Shown in pieces: positions 33,505-42,753 of a DNA stretch of 64,000 bases (its first letter is position 1; each line of letters begins with the position of its first letter). The position numbers and the translations under genes were made by a program. This DNA comes from REEB95 sp035934995. GTDB lineage: Bacteria; Pseudomonadota; Alphaproteobacteria; ATCC43930; CGMCC-115725. A model generated the notes under the pieces. That model did no database searches, was not told the origin of the DNA, and saw nothing but the letters and a program-made list of their open reading frames with translations. Where the stretch lies: positions 50,603 through 114,602 of the forward strand of contig DASYXI010000041.1 of the NCBI GenBank assembly GCA_035934995.1. Reading direction: 5' to 3'.

Positions 33505-35050
33505 TGGCGCGGCGGCGAATCAGGAATTGCGGCAAGGCGGCGAATTCCGCTAGGGCCTTTCGGCTTTGCGGCACGACGGCAAAGCAAGCCAGCGCGATCA
33601 GGACAGCGATAATCACCACCAGCGCCAGCGCCGCTACGGCGGTCACGCTGTTGAGAATTTCGGCGCGCCGCACCAGGACGAGCGCCACGACGATCGCCAG
33701 CGACGCGCCGGCCGACGGCAGCATGCTGTGCACCAGGTCGCCCAGCGACACGGGTCCGTGTCGCCCCACCGCCCAGAACAACAAGGGTATGCGCACCACG
33801 AGCCCGCCGACGGCAATGCTGGCGGCGACGCCGACCGGCCCAAACGGCAGACCAACGACGATGAGTGCCGCGTTGAGCGCCGAACCGATCAGGCCCCAGC
33901 GGAGCATTTCCGCCGTCCGATCCTGCGTCATGAACAGCCAGCTGCAGGTATAGCCGATCGGCTGGTAGAGAGCGGCGACACCGAGCCAGGCGACGATCGG
34001 CGTGGCGGCGAGCCAATTTGGGCCGAACAGGACGCGCACCACGAGGCCGGGAACTGCGATGAGCAACGCGGCGCAGGGCATGGTCACCATGTTCAGCTTT
34101 TCGACGGTGCCAAGGTAGGCGCGCCGGTAGAGCGCGGGCTGGTCCGCCAACCGGCTCAATGTCGGCATGGCAACCGAGAACAGCGGCGCGTTGAGGTTAT
34201 TGATCGGCAGGAGAAGGATCTTGTAGGCGCGCTCGTAAAGACCAAGCGGCGTCGAGCCCCAATACCAGCCGATCAGCATCTGGTCGAGGTTGCGGACGAA
34301 CGTGCCGACGAGATTCGACCCGGTGACATGACCGCCGAAGCGCAGCAAGTCACGCACACGCCGGAACCCCGTGGGCCGGCCCGGTCGCCACGAGCAGAAC
34401 ATCCAGGCGCCGGCTAGAAGACACAACGCCCAGACCAACCGCTGCGCCACCAGCGCCCAATAATCGGCGCCGGCGAATGCGGCGACGACGGCGACCGCCA
34501 TGCCGATGATCTCCGACCACATCAGGATCATCGCCAAGGCGGTGAAGCGCATCTGGCGCCGCAAGACCGCCAGATGCTGAGTCGACAGGCCGCTGAGCAC
34601 GAAGCCAACGGCCAACCAGAGCGTAACGCTGACCAGGGCGGGTTCGCCGTAGAACCACGCCAGCACCGGCGCGAGTGGAATCATCAGCAGCCCCGCGGCG
34701 ACGCCGAGGCCGGCGTTCACCCAGAACAGGGCGCTGGTATCCGCGTGGGTGATATGTGGGCGCTGGACGGTCGCGGCGGAGAGGCCGAAATCCTTGAACA
34801 GTTCGAGAAACGCGATGACGACCGCGACCATCGCGACGAGACCGAATGCCTCGGGTCGCAGCAGCCGCGCCAGCACGACGGTCACGCCGAACTGCGCCAC
34901 GACCTTGGCGAGCTGTGCGCCGACGGTGATCATGCCGCCGCGAACCGAACGACCGGTCATGTCCTGTTGCAGATGATCGGTGCGCAGATGCGCGTCGGGA
35001 TCAGGCCGCGATGACGCCGCAGCAACGGATTGACGGGACCGATCGTCCAC
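33497..35050 (-). CDS. Wzx-type oligosaccharide flippase (second copy)
   Basis: A 517-residue polytopic protein clearly paralogous to the flippase at 23444 (GRSVRGGMITVGAQLAKVVA, EAFGLVAMVAVVIAFLELFK, FGLSAATVQRPHITHAD). It has about twelve to fourteen membrane helices and the shared DQMLIGWYWGSTPLGLYERA segment. The GTG at 35050 is chosen because AAGGAG lies upstream of it and because it makes the length match the paralogue; the frame is open further to 35209 but that part is basic and low-quality. It flips lipid-linked intermediates. Confidence 0.85.
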   Translation of the reverse strand: MDDRSRQSVAAASSRPDPDAHLRTDHLQQDMTGRSVRGGMITVGAQLAKVVAQFGVTVVLARLLRPEAFGLVAMVAVVIAFLELFKDFGLSAATVQRPHITHADTSALFWVNAGLGVAAGLLMIPLAPVLAWFYGEPALVSVTLWLAVGFVLSGLSTQHLAVLRRQMRFTALAMILMWSEIIGMAVAVVAAFAGADYWALVAQRLVWALCLLAGAWMFCSWRPGRPTGFRRVRDLLRFGGHVTGSNLVGTFVRNLDQMLIGWYWGSTPLGLYERAYKILLLPINNLNAPLFSVAMPTLSRLADQPALYRRAYLGTVEKLNMVTMPCAALLIAVPGLVVRVLFGPNWLAATPIVAWLGVAALYQPIGYTCSWLFMTQDRTAEMLRWGLIGSALNAALIVVGLPFGPVGVAASIAVGGLVVRIPLLFWAVGRHGPVSLGDLVHSMLPSAGASLAIVVALVLVRRAEILNSVTAVAALALVVIIAVLIALACFAVVPQSRKALAEFAALPQFLIRRRANA

Positions 35051-35260
35051 TGACTGCCGACTCCTTCCACGCCGTTTGCGGCGCGTGCAAACCACCGACG
35101 CGCCGGGCCGCTGACTCGGCACAGGATTTACTGAACCGGTCCATCGTTCGGGCCGCGAGTGATCAATCTGTGTCGATCGGAATGCCACGTAACGGCCACT
35201 GGCGCGCATTATTCGCGGCTGGTCTAGTGCAGCGCCCTTTTTTTCTTCCGGACGTATTCC

Positions 35261-36103
35261 ATGCAGACCGCCTCAGCGCAGAACGGAATCGTGCGCCGAG
35301 CCAAAGCCGCCGTGCGCGAGTTTTGCCCCAAGCCGTTGTTGCTCTGGCGCGAAGCGCGCTATTTCAAAAAATACGGCGAACGGGAGCTGCGTCTCGTGCG
35401 TCACCTCTGTCAACGCGAGCGCGATGCGATCGACGTCGGTGCGCACGAAGGCAGCTATGTGCACTTCATGAAACGGTACGCGCGCCGGGTCTATGCCTTC
35501 GAGCCGGTTCCGTCGCTTGCCGAGGCACTGGCATGGAAATTTGCGCCACGCGTCGTGGTGCGCAACATCGCGTTATCGCGCGAATCCGGCACGGCAATCC
35601 TGCGCATTCCGTTGATCGACGGCGCGGCGCTGAACGGCCTCGCCAGTCTGAACAACGGCGCCGGCGCCACGGCAGCCGTCACGGAAATCGCCGTCCAGAC
35701 GCGGCCGCTCGATGAGGTTTTCGCCGGCGATGCCGGATTTATCAAAGTTGACGTCGAAGGCCACGAAGAAGCGGTTCTCGACGGAGCGGCCAGGACGATC
35801 GCCCGCTGCCGGCCGCGCCTTTTGATCGAGATCGAGGAGGACCGCATGCAGGGGGCGCCGGCCCGTATTCACGCCTTCCTGCGGCGTTTCAACTATCGCG
35901 GTTATTTCGTTTGCGGTCGCACGCTCGCTTCATTCGAGACGTTCGACCCGACGACGATGCAGCGTCCGGCGGATATCGCCGACTTTCGGGCGGGCGTGCC
36001 GCGCCAATCGTTCGACCGCTATTGCAACAATTTTCTCTTCGTCGCCGACGAGGAAGCCGAGCCGCTCAGCACGCGGATCGCGGCGGCGCTACAGCGGATC
36101 TGA
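35261..36103 (+). CDS. FkbM-family methyltransferase
   Basis: A 280-residue SAM-dependent methyltransferase. It has AIDVGAHEGSYVHFMKRYAR (SAM loop), VYAFEPVPSLAEAL, then FIKVDVEGHEEAVLDGA and LLIEIEE, the hallmark FkbM arrangement. FkbM proteins O-methylate sugars and other small acceptors, so this likely decorates the exopolysaccharide. It diverges from the flippase operon and converges with the outer-membrane barrel gene at 36120. Confidence 0.9.
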   Translation: MQTASAQNGIVRRAKAAVREFCPKPLLLWREARYFKKYGERELRLVRHLCQRERDAIDVGAHEGSYVHFMKRYARRVYAFEPVPSLAEALAWKFAPRVVVRNIALSRESGTAILRIPLIDGAALNGLASLNNGAGATAAVTEIAVQTRPLDEVFAGDAGFIKVDVEGHEEAVLDGAARTIARCRPRLLIEIEEDRMQGAPARIHAFLRRFNYRGYFVCGRTLASFETFDPTTMQRPADIADFRAGVPRQSFDRYCNNFLFVADEEAEPLSTRIAAALQRI

Positions 36104-36119
36104 GCCGGAACGCCCGGCG

Positions 36120-37421
36120 TTAGTATTGCAGGCGGATTTTGGCGCCGATCAGGGCGCGGCTGAAGCCGATGCCCGACGTGTTCGACGTGCGGTTCTGATA
36201 CGTGAAGTCCAGCCCCGCGCTCCACACCCGGTTGAGCAGGTAGGTCAAGCCGGCATCGGCCTCGTAGATGTTGTCGGTTCGCGACGTGCCTTGGAAATCG
36301 TCCGAGGTAAGGCTGCCGCCGACCGTGGCCGTTATGTTGTGCAGCACCTCCTGCTCGACCTCGACGCCGACGGCCGATTGCAGCGCCGATGTCACGGTTC
36401 CGGCCGCCGTGGTGCCGAACAGGTCAACTTCCTGGATGGTGCGCGACGCGTTGGCGCGGATTGAGGTCGACGGCCTCACGTTCCACAACAGGCTACCGCC
36501 GAAGCCGGGGCTATGGATCGTCGGCAGGCGTGAGTCATCGTAGTTTTGCTGCATATAACCGATGAAAATCTCGCCGCTGATCAGCTGCGTGATCAGGACA
36601 TCGGTGCCGATGTCGACCTCACCACCGTGCGACGACCGCTTCAAGCCGTTGGTGTCGAAGGTTGACTGGTAGATGCGGTCGTTGCCGGCGGCGGCGATGA
36701 AGGCGTGATAGTCCGGAACGATCTCGTAAGTCACCTTCGGTCCGCCAGCGATCTCGATGCGGTTGCGGTCGGATTCACGAATCTGCGTGCCGCTCGTCGT
36801 GAAGACGTTGTTGTAGCTGTAGTAGTCGACCTTACCGTTCATCTGCAGCCCGACGACGCCGCGTTCGCGCACGAATTTGAGCTGGCCGCCCGAATCCTGG
36901 TACTCGGTTGGATGCAGCTGGGTCGGTACCGAGCTCGGCGCATAGCGCTCTTCGTGCTCGTTCTGGAAGCTGAGGCCGCCGTCGAGGTATTCGCCGTGCA
37001 GGATGTCGAGACGGCCGTTGGAGGCGAGCTGGTAGTTGGTCTGGTTCTCGCTCACCTGCGTCGCGAAGCGACGGACCTCGGCATTGGCCAAAAAGTTGAG
37101 TTGGTTCGTTCCCCAATCGGAATCAATCGTCAGGTTCGGCCGCAGCGACGTGTAGAAGTCGCCCTTGGCATGTGGCGCATAAAAGACGTTCGAATCCCAA
37201 TAGCCTTCGGCCTCGGCGCTCGGATAGAAGAAGAAGTCGCCGATCCGGCCGCCCACCGGGCTGTAGTCCGGCCGCGGCCGCTGGAGGACGCTGACTTTCT
37301 CAGGCGCCGTCAGCTCCGGCGGCGTGGTTGCGGTCGGATAGAGGCCGGTTTGGGCGAAGGCGACGTGGGCCGAAACGACCATAGCGGCCGCCGTCAGAAC
37401 GACGATCCCCCCTTTGCGCAT
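36120..37421 (-). CDS. outer-membrane beta-barrel protein (BBP2-like)
   Basis: A 433-residue exported protein with a signal peptide (1-23, ending AFA) and then alternating amphipathic strands throughout, ending in an outer-membrane C-terminal strand KIRLQY. Segments such as GYWDSNVFYAPHAKGDFYTS and LRPNLTIDSDWG match the BBP2 (PF10082-type) barrels found in alphaproteobacterial polysaccharide loci. A role in secretion or surface attachment of the exopolysaccharide is plausible. It closes the polysaccharide locus. Confidence 0.82.
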   Translation of the reverse strand: MRKGGIVVLTAAAMVVSAHVAFAQTGLYPTATTPPELTAPEKVSVLQRPRPDYSPVGGRIGDFFFYPSAEAEGYWDSNVFYAPHAKGDFYTSLRPNLTIDSDWGTNQLNFLANAEVRRFATQVSENQTNYQLASNGRLDILHGEYLDGGLSFQNEHEERYAPSSVPTQLHPTEYQDSGGQLKFVRERGVVGLQMNGKVDYYSYNNVFTTSGTQIRESDRNRIEIAGGPKVTYEIVPDYHAFIAAAGNDRIYQSTFDTNGLKRSSHGGEVDIGTDVLITQLISGEIFIGYMQQNYDDSRLPTIHSPGFGGSLLWNVRPSTSIRANASRTIQEVDLFGTTAAGTVTSALQSAVGVEVEQEVLHNITATVGGSLTSDDFQGTSRTDNIYEADAGLTYLLNRVWSAGLDFTYQNRTSNTSGIGFSRALIGAKIRLQY

Positions 37422-37611
37422 GCGCGAAAACCCCTCGATTTGTAAATTTCGAGACCAGCAACTGAGGCCGAATTGTAATGAAGCGCGTACGGCCTTGGAT
37501 AGAGCCGGATGGGGGCGTTAGGGGCCAATTACCGGGCGCTGTTGCAAATTTGCCGCCGAAATGGCCACAGAATTACCCCAGTGTACACAACCGTACAGAC
37601 GTTGCGGCGCG

Positions 37612-38611
37612 TCAGTGAGCGTGGACGTGGCCCGCGTTCTGGATCGCGTTCTGGACGTAGACGTGCACGGTCTGGCCACCGGTCGTCGTGGCCGCGTACT
37701 CCGTGAAGCCGACCATCTGGCTCGCGTTGCCGCCCGCCTGACCCGTTTGCGTCACCGGCGCGCTGATCTGCATCCACGTCGTACTCGGATTGCCCGAAAC
37801 CTGATTGAGGTTGACCGTGTCGTTGGCCGCATTGCCCAGAATCCACAGCGCCGCCGCACCGCCGGCGTTCTGAATCGCCGTCGGCTCGTGCTCCGCCAGC
37901 TGGAACACGTCATTGGCCGTCAACGTGATGCTGTTGGCGATGGTCGAATGCGCCCCGTCGGTCAGGTCGAAGACCTCGACGTTCTTGATATTGCCGGTGG
38001 TCGGGTCGCTGCTCAGCGTCGAAGTGAAGTCGAGATTCTGCGCCGTCGCGCTTTCGATCTCGAGCACGTTGAGGCCGTTGCCGCTCCCGCCGTCGATGTG
38101 TGTATTGCCGTCGATCGACGCCGTGCTGCTCCATTCGATCACGCTGGTGTTGCTATTGTCGCGGAGTTGATGAGTGCCGGATTAAACACCGCGGCATAGG
38201 CGTACAGCTGGTCCGGCCCGTCATGGCGCCGACGTTGAAGCTTTCGCCTTCGAGCGTGGCTCTCGAAATGTTGGCGCCTGGATTCGACAAGTACTCAAAG
38301 GTCACCAATGCTGGATCGTTTAGCTGCACGATCGTGACGCCGCCTTCCGGCGTCACAACGACGTGGCCGGTGTTGTCGACAGTGACCGGTTGCTGAAACG
38401 AATGAGCCGGATCGAAGGCATCGGTATAGGTCAGCAGCATGCTGATGGCCAACGCCGGTGTGGTACTAACACCAACCGTTCCTACCGTCGCCGCGACATT
38501 GGCGGCGTAGAACTCGAATTGGATCTGCTTAATATCGGCCGCGTGGCACCGGAGCGTTCAAAGCCCTTACTGGTGGCGATGTCGAACACACCCCGGAAGC
38601 TGGCTGATTGA
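37612..38611 (-). pseudogene. decayed RTX/cadherin-like surface-protein gene
   Basis: Three overlapping minus-strand frames together read like one acidic, Thr/Asn-rich secreted protein. One covers about 38611-38540 (ASFRGVFDIATSKGFERSG). A second covers about 38540-38225 (IKQIQFEFYAANVAATVGTV, later GGVTIVQLNDPALVTFEYL). After a short piece in another frame (PDQLYAYAAVFNPALINS), a third covers 38160-37612 (NVEVFDLTDGAHSTIANSIT, ANDVFQLAEHE, ALWILGNAANDTVNLNQVSG). At least two one-base shifts lie between 38225 and 38155, and a third near 38540. No start codon is present at the 5' end. The text resembles the C-terminal repeats of large calcium-binding adhesins. Confidence 0.65.
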
Positions 38612-38625
38612 CCGCTTGTAAATGC

Positions 38626-39030
38626 TCAGCGCTGGGCGATGTCGATGAGATAGGCGGCGAAATCGGCCGGCTTCAGCTTAAGCGCGACGCGTTCCGCTTC
38701 GCCGGCCAGCGCGCGGGCAACCAGGATGTGATTCTCGACATGGGCGGGATCGACCTTGAACAGCCCGGCGGTGTCGCGGATGCGCGGGTAGTAGCGGGGC
38801 TCAACGATTTTTTCCCGGCGCGCGATGCGCTCGATGAGCTGGGCCTCATCGCCGCCATCGATGGCGACCGATTTCAACAACTGCCAATCGTCTTCGTCAG
38901 CCCAGCCGCGTGCGATCAGCGCCTTCGGATCTTCGTCGGCACAGCCGAACTTGTAGACGTGCTTGCTGAGGCCGACGTCCGACGCCCATTTGCCGAGCTT
39001 GATGCTGCGCGCCACGTAAATCGCGGCCAT
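38626..39030 (-). CDS. conserved-looking hypothetical protein
   Basis: A 134-residue soluble protein from an ATG with GGGAG 8 bases upstream. It begins MAAIYVARSIKLGKWASDVG, then VYKFGCADEDPKALIARGWADE, DDWQLLKSVAI and REKIVEPRYYPRI, and ends in a helical IAQR. The order YV...KFG...W.L is faintly like a GIY-YIG fold, but the key Arg and Glu are not clear, so I make no functional call. It sits directly upstream of the decayed surface-protein gene on the same strand. Confidence 0.7.
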   Translation of the reverse strand: MAAIYVARSIKLGKWASDVGLSKHVYKFGCADEDPKALIARGWADEDDWQLLKSVAIDGGDEAQLIERIARREKIVEPRYYPRIRDTAGLFKVDPAHVENHILVARALAGEAERVALKLKPADFAAYLIDIAQR

Positions 39031-39135
39031 CGGGATTCTCCCGTTTCGGTGGTGCCCGCGAGCTAACGCCGCCGCCTGCGGCGGGTCAATCGAATCTGCT
39101 TGCCGCCGCGCCGCCGCTTCCGTAATTCATCGCGG

Positions 39136-40707
39136 ATGATGCGGCGGCTCACCGCCTTTCTCTTCGTTGCGTCGCTGACGGCGTTCGCGCCGCCGGCCGC
39201 CGCCGCGACCTTTCGCTGGGCGCACGAGTCCGATATTGCGTCGCTCGATCCCTATACACGGAGCGAGACGCTGCAGCTTTCGTTCCTCGGCAACGTCTAT
39301 GAGCCGCTGATCCGGCGCGGCCGCGCGCTCGAGCTCGAACCTGCGCTGGCGACCGGCTGGCGCCGGGTGGCGCCGCTGGTTTGGCGCTTCGAGCTGCGCT
39401 CGGGCGTGCGGTTCCAGGACGGAGCGCTCTTCACCGCTGCCGATGTCGTGTTCTCATATCGGCGCGCCATCGCTGCCGGATCGAAAATCGCCTTGGCGCT
39501 GGCGGCGATCCGCGACATCCGGGCGGTGGACGCGCATACCGTCGACATCATCACCGCGATGCCCGATCCGACGCTGCCGGAAGAGATCGTGCGGTGGAAC
39601 ATCATGAGCGCCGCCTGGTGTCGAATTCACGGCGCCGAGCAAGTCGCTGCGGCCGATGATTATGCGGACAATCACGCCGACGGCACCGGCCCCTTTGCCG
39701 TCGAATCGCGGGTGCCGGCCGAACAGACCGTGCTGGTCGCCAATCCAGACTGGTGGGGCAAACCGACGGGCAATGTCGATCGCGCGGTTTTTCGGCCGAT
39801 CGCTGACAACGAAGCGCGGCTTGCCGCATTGACGGCGGGGACGGTCGACATGATCGCCAGCGTCCCGCCTGACGATCTCGGCACGCTGGCACAGACGCCG
39901 GGCGTGCGCATCGTCCACGTCGCCGGCACGCGCACGATCTTCCTGGGCTTTCACTACAGCCATTTCGTGAAGACGCATGGCGGGTCGCAACCGGCTACGC
40001 CGTTGAACGATCGCCGCGTGCGTGCCGCTTTCGCCCAGGCGATCGACGAGAAAGCGATCGCGACGACAGTGATGCGCGATTTGGCGACGCCGGCCGGACT
40101 CATCGTCGGTCCCGGCGTGCGCGGCTTCGATCCGGCGCTCAATCAGCGGCCGACCTACGATCCGGCGGCGGCGCGGCGCTTGCTGGCTGCGGCCGGCTAC
40201 CCCGCCGGCTTCGCGCTGACGATGGATTGTCCGAACGATCGGTACGTCAATGACGCCGCGATCTGCGTTGCCGTTGCCGCCTATCTCGCCAAGATCGGTG
40301 TGCATGTGACGCTGCTGGCGCAACCGCGCAACCAGTATTTCACCAAACTGCTCGATCCGGTCCACGGCCCGGATTTATATTTGTTGGGCTGGCGACCGGC
40401 GAACGACGATGCGCTGGATGCGCTGATCAATCTCGCCGCGACGCGCAGCGATCGCCTGCATACCGGCGCCTTCAACGTCGGCGGTTATTCGAACCCGGCG
40501 CTCGACAACCTGATCGCCCGCGCCCAGGGTGAAAGCCTCGGCAAATCCCGCGCTACGCTGCTGCGGACGGCGCTCGCCATAATCAAGGACGACGTGGTCT
40601 ACATTCCGCTGCATCAAAGCGACGTGGTGTGGGCCGTGCGCGCCAATGTCGAGGCGGTCCCGCGCAGCGACGGCAGTTTCGCGCTCAGCGACATTCGGAT
40701 GAAGTGA
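39136..40707 (+). CDS. ABC transporter substrate-binding protein (peptide/SBP5 family)
   Basis: A 523-residue periplasmic solute-binding protein with a signal peptide (1-23, ending AAA). It has the SBP_bac_5 layout: IASLDPYTRSETLQLSFLGN-like entry, YEPLIRRGRALELEPALATG, then WRRVAPLVWRFELRSGVRFQ and DGALFTAADVVFSYRRAI. It captures peptides or related solutes for an importer. No matching permease or ATPase genes are adjacent, so it is an orphan binding protein here. The start was taken at the first of two ATGs preceding the signal peptide. Confidence 0.9.
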   Translation: MMRRLTAFLFVASLTAFAPPAAAATFRWAHESDIASLDPYTRSETLQLSFLGNVYEPLIRRGRALELEPALATGWRRVAPLVWRFELRSGVRFQDGALFTAADVVFSYRRAIAAGSKIALALAAIRDIRAVDAHTVDIITAMPDPTLPEEIVRWNIMSAAWCRIHGAEQVAAADDYADNHADGTGPFAVESRVPAEQTVLVANPDWWGKPTGNVDRAVFRPIADNEARLAALTAGTVDMIASVPPDDLGTLAQTPGVRIVHVAGTRTIFLGFHYSHFVKTHGGSQPATPLNDRRVRAAFAQAIDEKAIATTVMRDLATPAGLIVGPGVRGFDPALNQRPTYDPAAARRLLAAAGYPAGFALTMDCPNDRYVNDAAICVAVAAYLAKIGVHVTLLAQPRNQYFTKLLDPVHGPDLYLLGWRPANDDALDALINLAATRSDRLHTGAFNVGGYSNPALDNLIARAQGESLGKSRATLLRTALAIIKDDVVYIPLHQSDVVWAVRANVEAVPRSDGSFALSDIRMK

Positions 40708-40725
40708 ACGAAACCGTCGGCGGCT

Positions 40726-42351
40726 TCAGGCGCCGTCGCGGAGGATTTTCTCATAGGCGGGAATGGTGAGCCATTCCGGGAAACGCGGCGCCTCGATCAG
40801 CGCCGTAAAGATGCGCGCGGCGTCCTGATATCGACCGCCGTTATAGGCCGCGTCGCCGACCATCGCCTTGAGCTTGGCCAATTCTTCGTCGAGCAGGCGA
40901 CGACACAACGCGGCGTCGATCACACGTCCGTCCGCCAGCTTGGCCTTGTGCCGGATCCACTGCCAGACCTGCGCGCGGCTGATCTCGGCTGTGGCCGCGT
41001 CTTCCATCAGGTGATAGAGCGGCACGCACCCGCTGCCGCGCAGCCACGCCTCGAGATAGCCGATACCGACATTGAGGTCCTGACGCAGGCCGGTCTCGGT
41101 GACGGTGCCGTGCGGCACGGCGAGCAGGTCCGCTGCCGTCACGTGCACATCCTGGCGCTTGCGCGCGATCTGGTTCGCTTGCGGCATCTGCTGGTCGAAA
41201 ATCGTCTTGGCAATGCTCACCAGACCGGGATGCGCCACCCAAGTGCCGTCATGACCGTCGGCAGCTTCGCGCAGCTTGTCGGCGCGCACCTTGTCCATCG
41301 CCGCCGCGTTGGCCGTCGGGTCGTTGCGGATCGGAATCTGCGCCGCCATGCCGCCCATCGCGTGGACGTTGCGGCGATGGCAGACTTGGATCAGGAGTTG
41401 ACTGTAAGAGCGCAGGAAATGAGTCGTCATCGTCACCTGCGCGCGATCCGGCATGACGGCCTGCGGGTCTTCGGCGAATTTCTTGATGAAGCTGTAGATG
41501 TAGTCCCAGCGGCCGCAATTGAGGCCGGCGGAATGGTCGCGCAGCTCGTAGAGGATTTCGTCCATCTCGAAGGCTGCCATGATCGTCTCGATCAGGACGG
41601 TCGCCTTGATCGTGCTTTTGGGAATGCCGAGCGTCTCTTGGCTGTAGACGAAAACGTCGTTCCACAATTTGGCTTCGTGCCGGCTTTCCATCTTGGGCAG
41701 ATAGAAATACGGACCGCTGCCGCGCGCGAGCAGCTCCTTGGCGTTGTGAAAGAAGTAGAGGCCGAAATCGAAAAACGCGCCGGCGATCGGCGCGCCGTCG
41801 ACGAGGACATGCGCTTCGGGTAGATGCCAGCCGCGCGGTCGGACCAGCAGCACCGCCGTCTTCGAATTGAGCGCGTAGTGCCGCTTCGATTGCGGATCGT
41901 CATAGGCGATCGTCCGTCGGACGGCGTCGACGAGATTGATCTGACCCTCGAGGAGATTGTCCCAGCTCGGCGTATTGGCGTCCTCGAAGTCCGCCATGAA
42001 CACGTTGGCGCCGCAGTTGAGCGCGTTGATCATCATCTTGCGGTCGGTCGGACCGGTGATCTCGACACGGCGGTCGAGCAAATCGGCCGGCAGCGGCGCC
42101 ACTGTCCAATCCGCGTTGCGGATCGCGCGGGTCTCGGCGGGAAAATCGGGACGCCAGCCAGCATCGAGCTTGGCCTGGGTTGCCGCGCGCAATGCCAACA
42201 ATCGCTGGCGTTCGGCGCCGAAGCGCCGCTCGAGCGACGCCACGAAAGCGATCGCCTCCGGCGTCAGGATTTTTTCGTAACCCGGTTTGAGTGGCCCGCG
42301 GATTTCGACTCCGTGAGCTGGGGTGCCGGCAACGACGACACGCGTGTCCAT
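40726..42351 (-). CDS. aceB: malate synthase A
   Basis: A 541-residue enzyme of the short malate synthase (AceB) type, condensing glyoxylate with acetyl-CoA to malate. The active-site segments are MADFEDANTPSWDNLLEGQI, VRPRGWHLPE, ETIMAAFEMDEILYELRDH, AMGGMAAQIPI and the C-terminal LMEDAATAEISRAQVWQWIR. GGAG precedes the ATG. A tandem glycine riboswitch and an intrinsic terminator lie upstream, so expression should follow glycine supply. Isocitrate lyase is not in the window, and glyoxylate may come from glycine or another route. Confidence 0.96.
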   Translation of the reverse strand: MDTRVVVAGTPAHGVEIRGPLKPGYEKILTPEAIAFVASLERRFGAERQRLLALRAATQAKLDAGWRPDFPAETRAIRNADWTVAPLPADLLDRRVEITGPTDRKMMINALNCGANVFMADFEDANTPSWDNLLEGQINLVDAVRRTIAYDDPQSKRHYALNSKTAVLLVRPRGWHLPEAHVLVDGAPIAGAFFDFGLYFFHNAKELLARGSGPYFYLPKMESRHEAKLWNDVFVYSQETLGIPKSTIKATVLIETIMAAFEMDEILYELRDHSAGLNCGRWDYIYSFIKKFAEDPQAVMPDRAQVTMTTHFLRSYSQLLIQVCHRRNVHAMGGMAAQIPIRNDPTANAAAMDKVRADKLREAADGHDGTWVAHPGLVSIAKTIFDQQMPQANQIARKRQDVHVTAADLLAVPHGTVTETGLRQDLNVGIGYLEAWLRGSGCVPLYHLMEDAATAEISRAQVWQWIRHKAKLADGRVIDAALCRRLLDEELAKLKAMVGDAAYNGGRYQDAARIFTALIEAPRFPEWLTIPAYEKILRDGA

Positions 42352-42365
42352 GGTCGCTCCGCCTG

Positions 42366-42399
42366 AAAAAGTCTTCCGTTGCCGTCATGGCCACGGAAG
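42366..42399 (-). terminator. riboswitch expression-platform terminator
   Basis: On the minus strand CTTCCGT (42399-42393) pairs with ACGGAAG (42379-42373), followed after two bases by five T (42370-42366). The hairpin directly abuts the 3' end of the second glycine aptamer and lies before the malate synthase start, as expected for a transcription-attenuation platform. Confidence 0.7.
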
Positions 42400-42597
42400 C
42401 CCCCTCTGTCGGATGACCTGAAAGATTGGTCGGCGCGCCCGATTATCTGCGCCGCTTACCCCTTCGGTGAGACGCGTCGTTTCCGAACGCCGCGCCTGCT
42501 TTCCAGAGTGCCGTTCCCTGCCAGTCCTTTTGCCTGAGAGTTTCCGGGGCGGTTGCTCCTTCGGCGCCGGGTCACAACCCGATCTCTCCTGGCAGGG
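42400..42597 (-). promoter_or_regulatory. tandem glycine riboswitch upstream of malate synthase
   Basis: Aptamer I (about 42597-42516) is closed by CCCTGCCAG/CTGGCAGGG and contains GGAGAGA, GCCGAAGGAGCAA and the conserved AACTCTCAGGCAAAAGGAC. Aptamer II (about 42513-42400) starts ACTCTGGAAAGC and has CACCGAAGGGGTAAGC, a TTTCAGGT core and the closing CGACAGAGGGG. These are the signature elements of the two-domain gcvT glycine riboswitch. It should bind glycine cooperatively and control aceB transcription. Family assignment is from recognised consensus; the ON or OFF sense is inferred. Confidence 0.9.
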
Positions 42598-42753
42598 CAC
42601 TAAGCCCCGGAAAACTAGCAGAAGTCGCCATCAAAGACCAGGACCCCGGCCGGTTGCCCAGCCTTGGCGCGCGCGTTAGAGTCGGCGCCAATCGACTCGG
42701 TGGCGGCCATTCGGTCGCGTCCATCAACGAAGCGCAACGTGGGGGGAGAGGCG

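Noticed and set aside
40708..40760. GC-rich imperfect inverted repeat between the peptide-binding-protein and malate synthase genes as a bidirectional terminator
   Set aside because: The arms mismatch too much and lie partly inside the aceB coding end.
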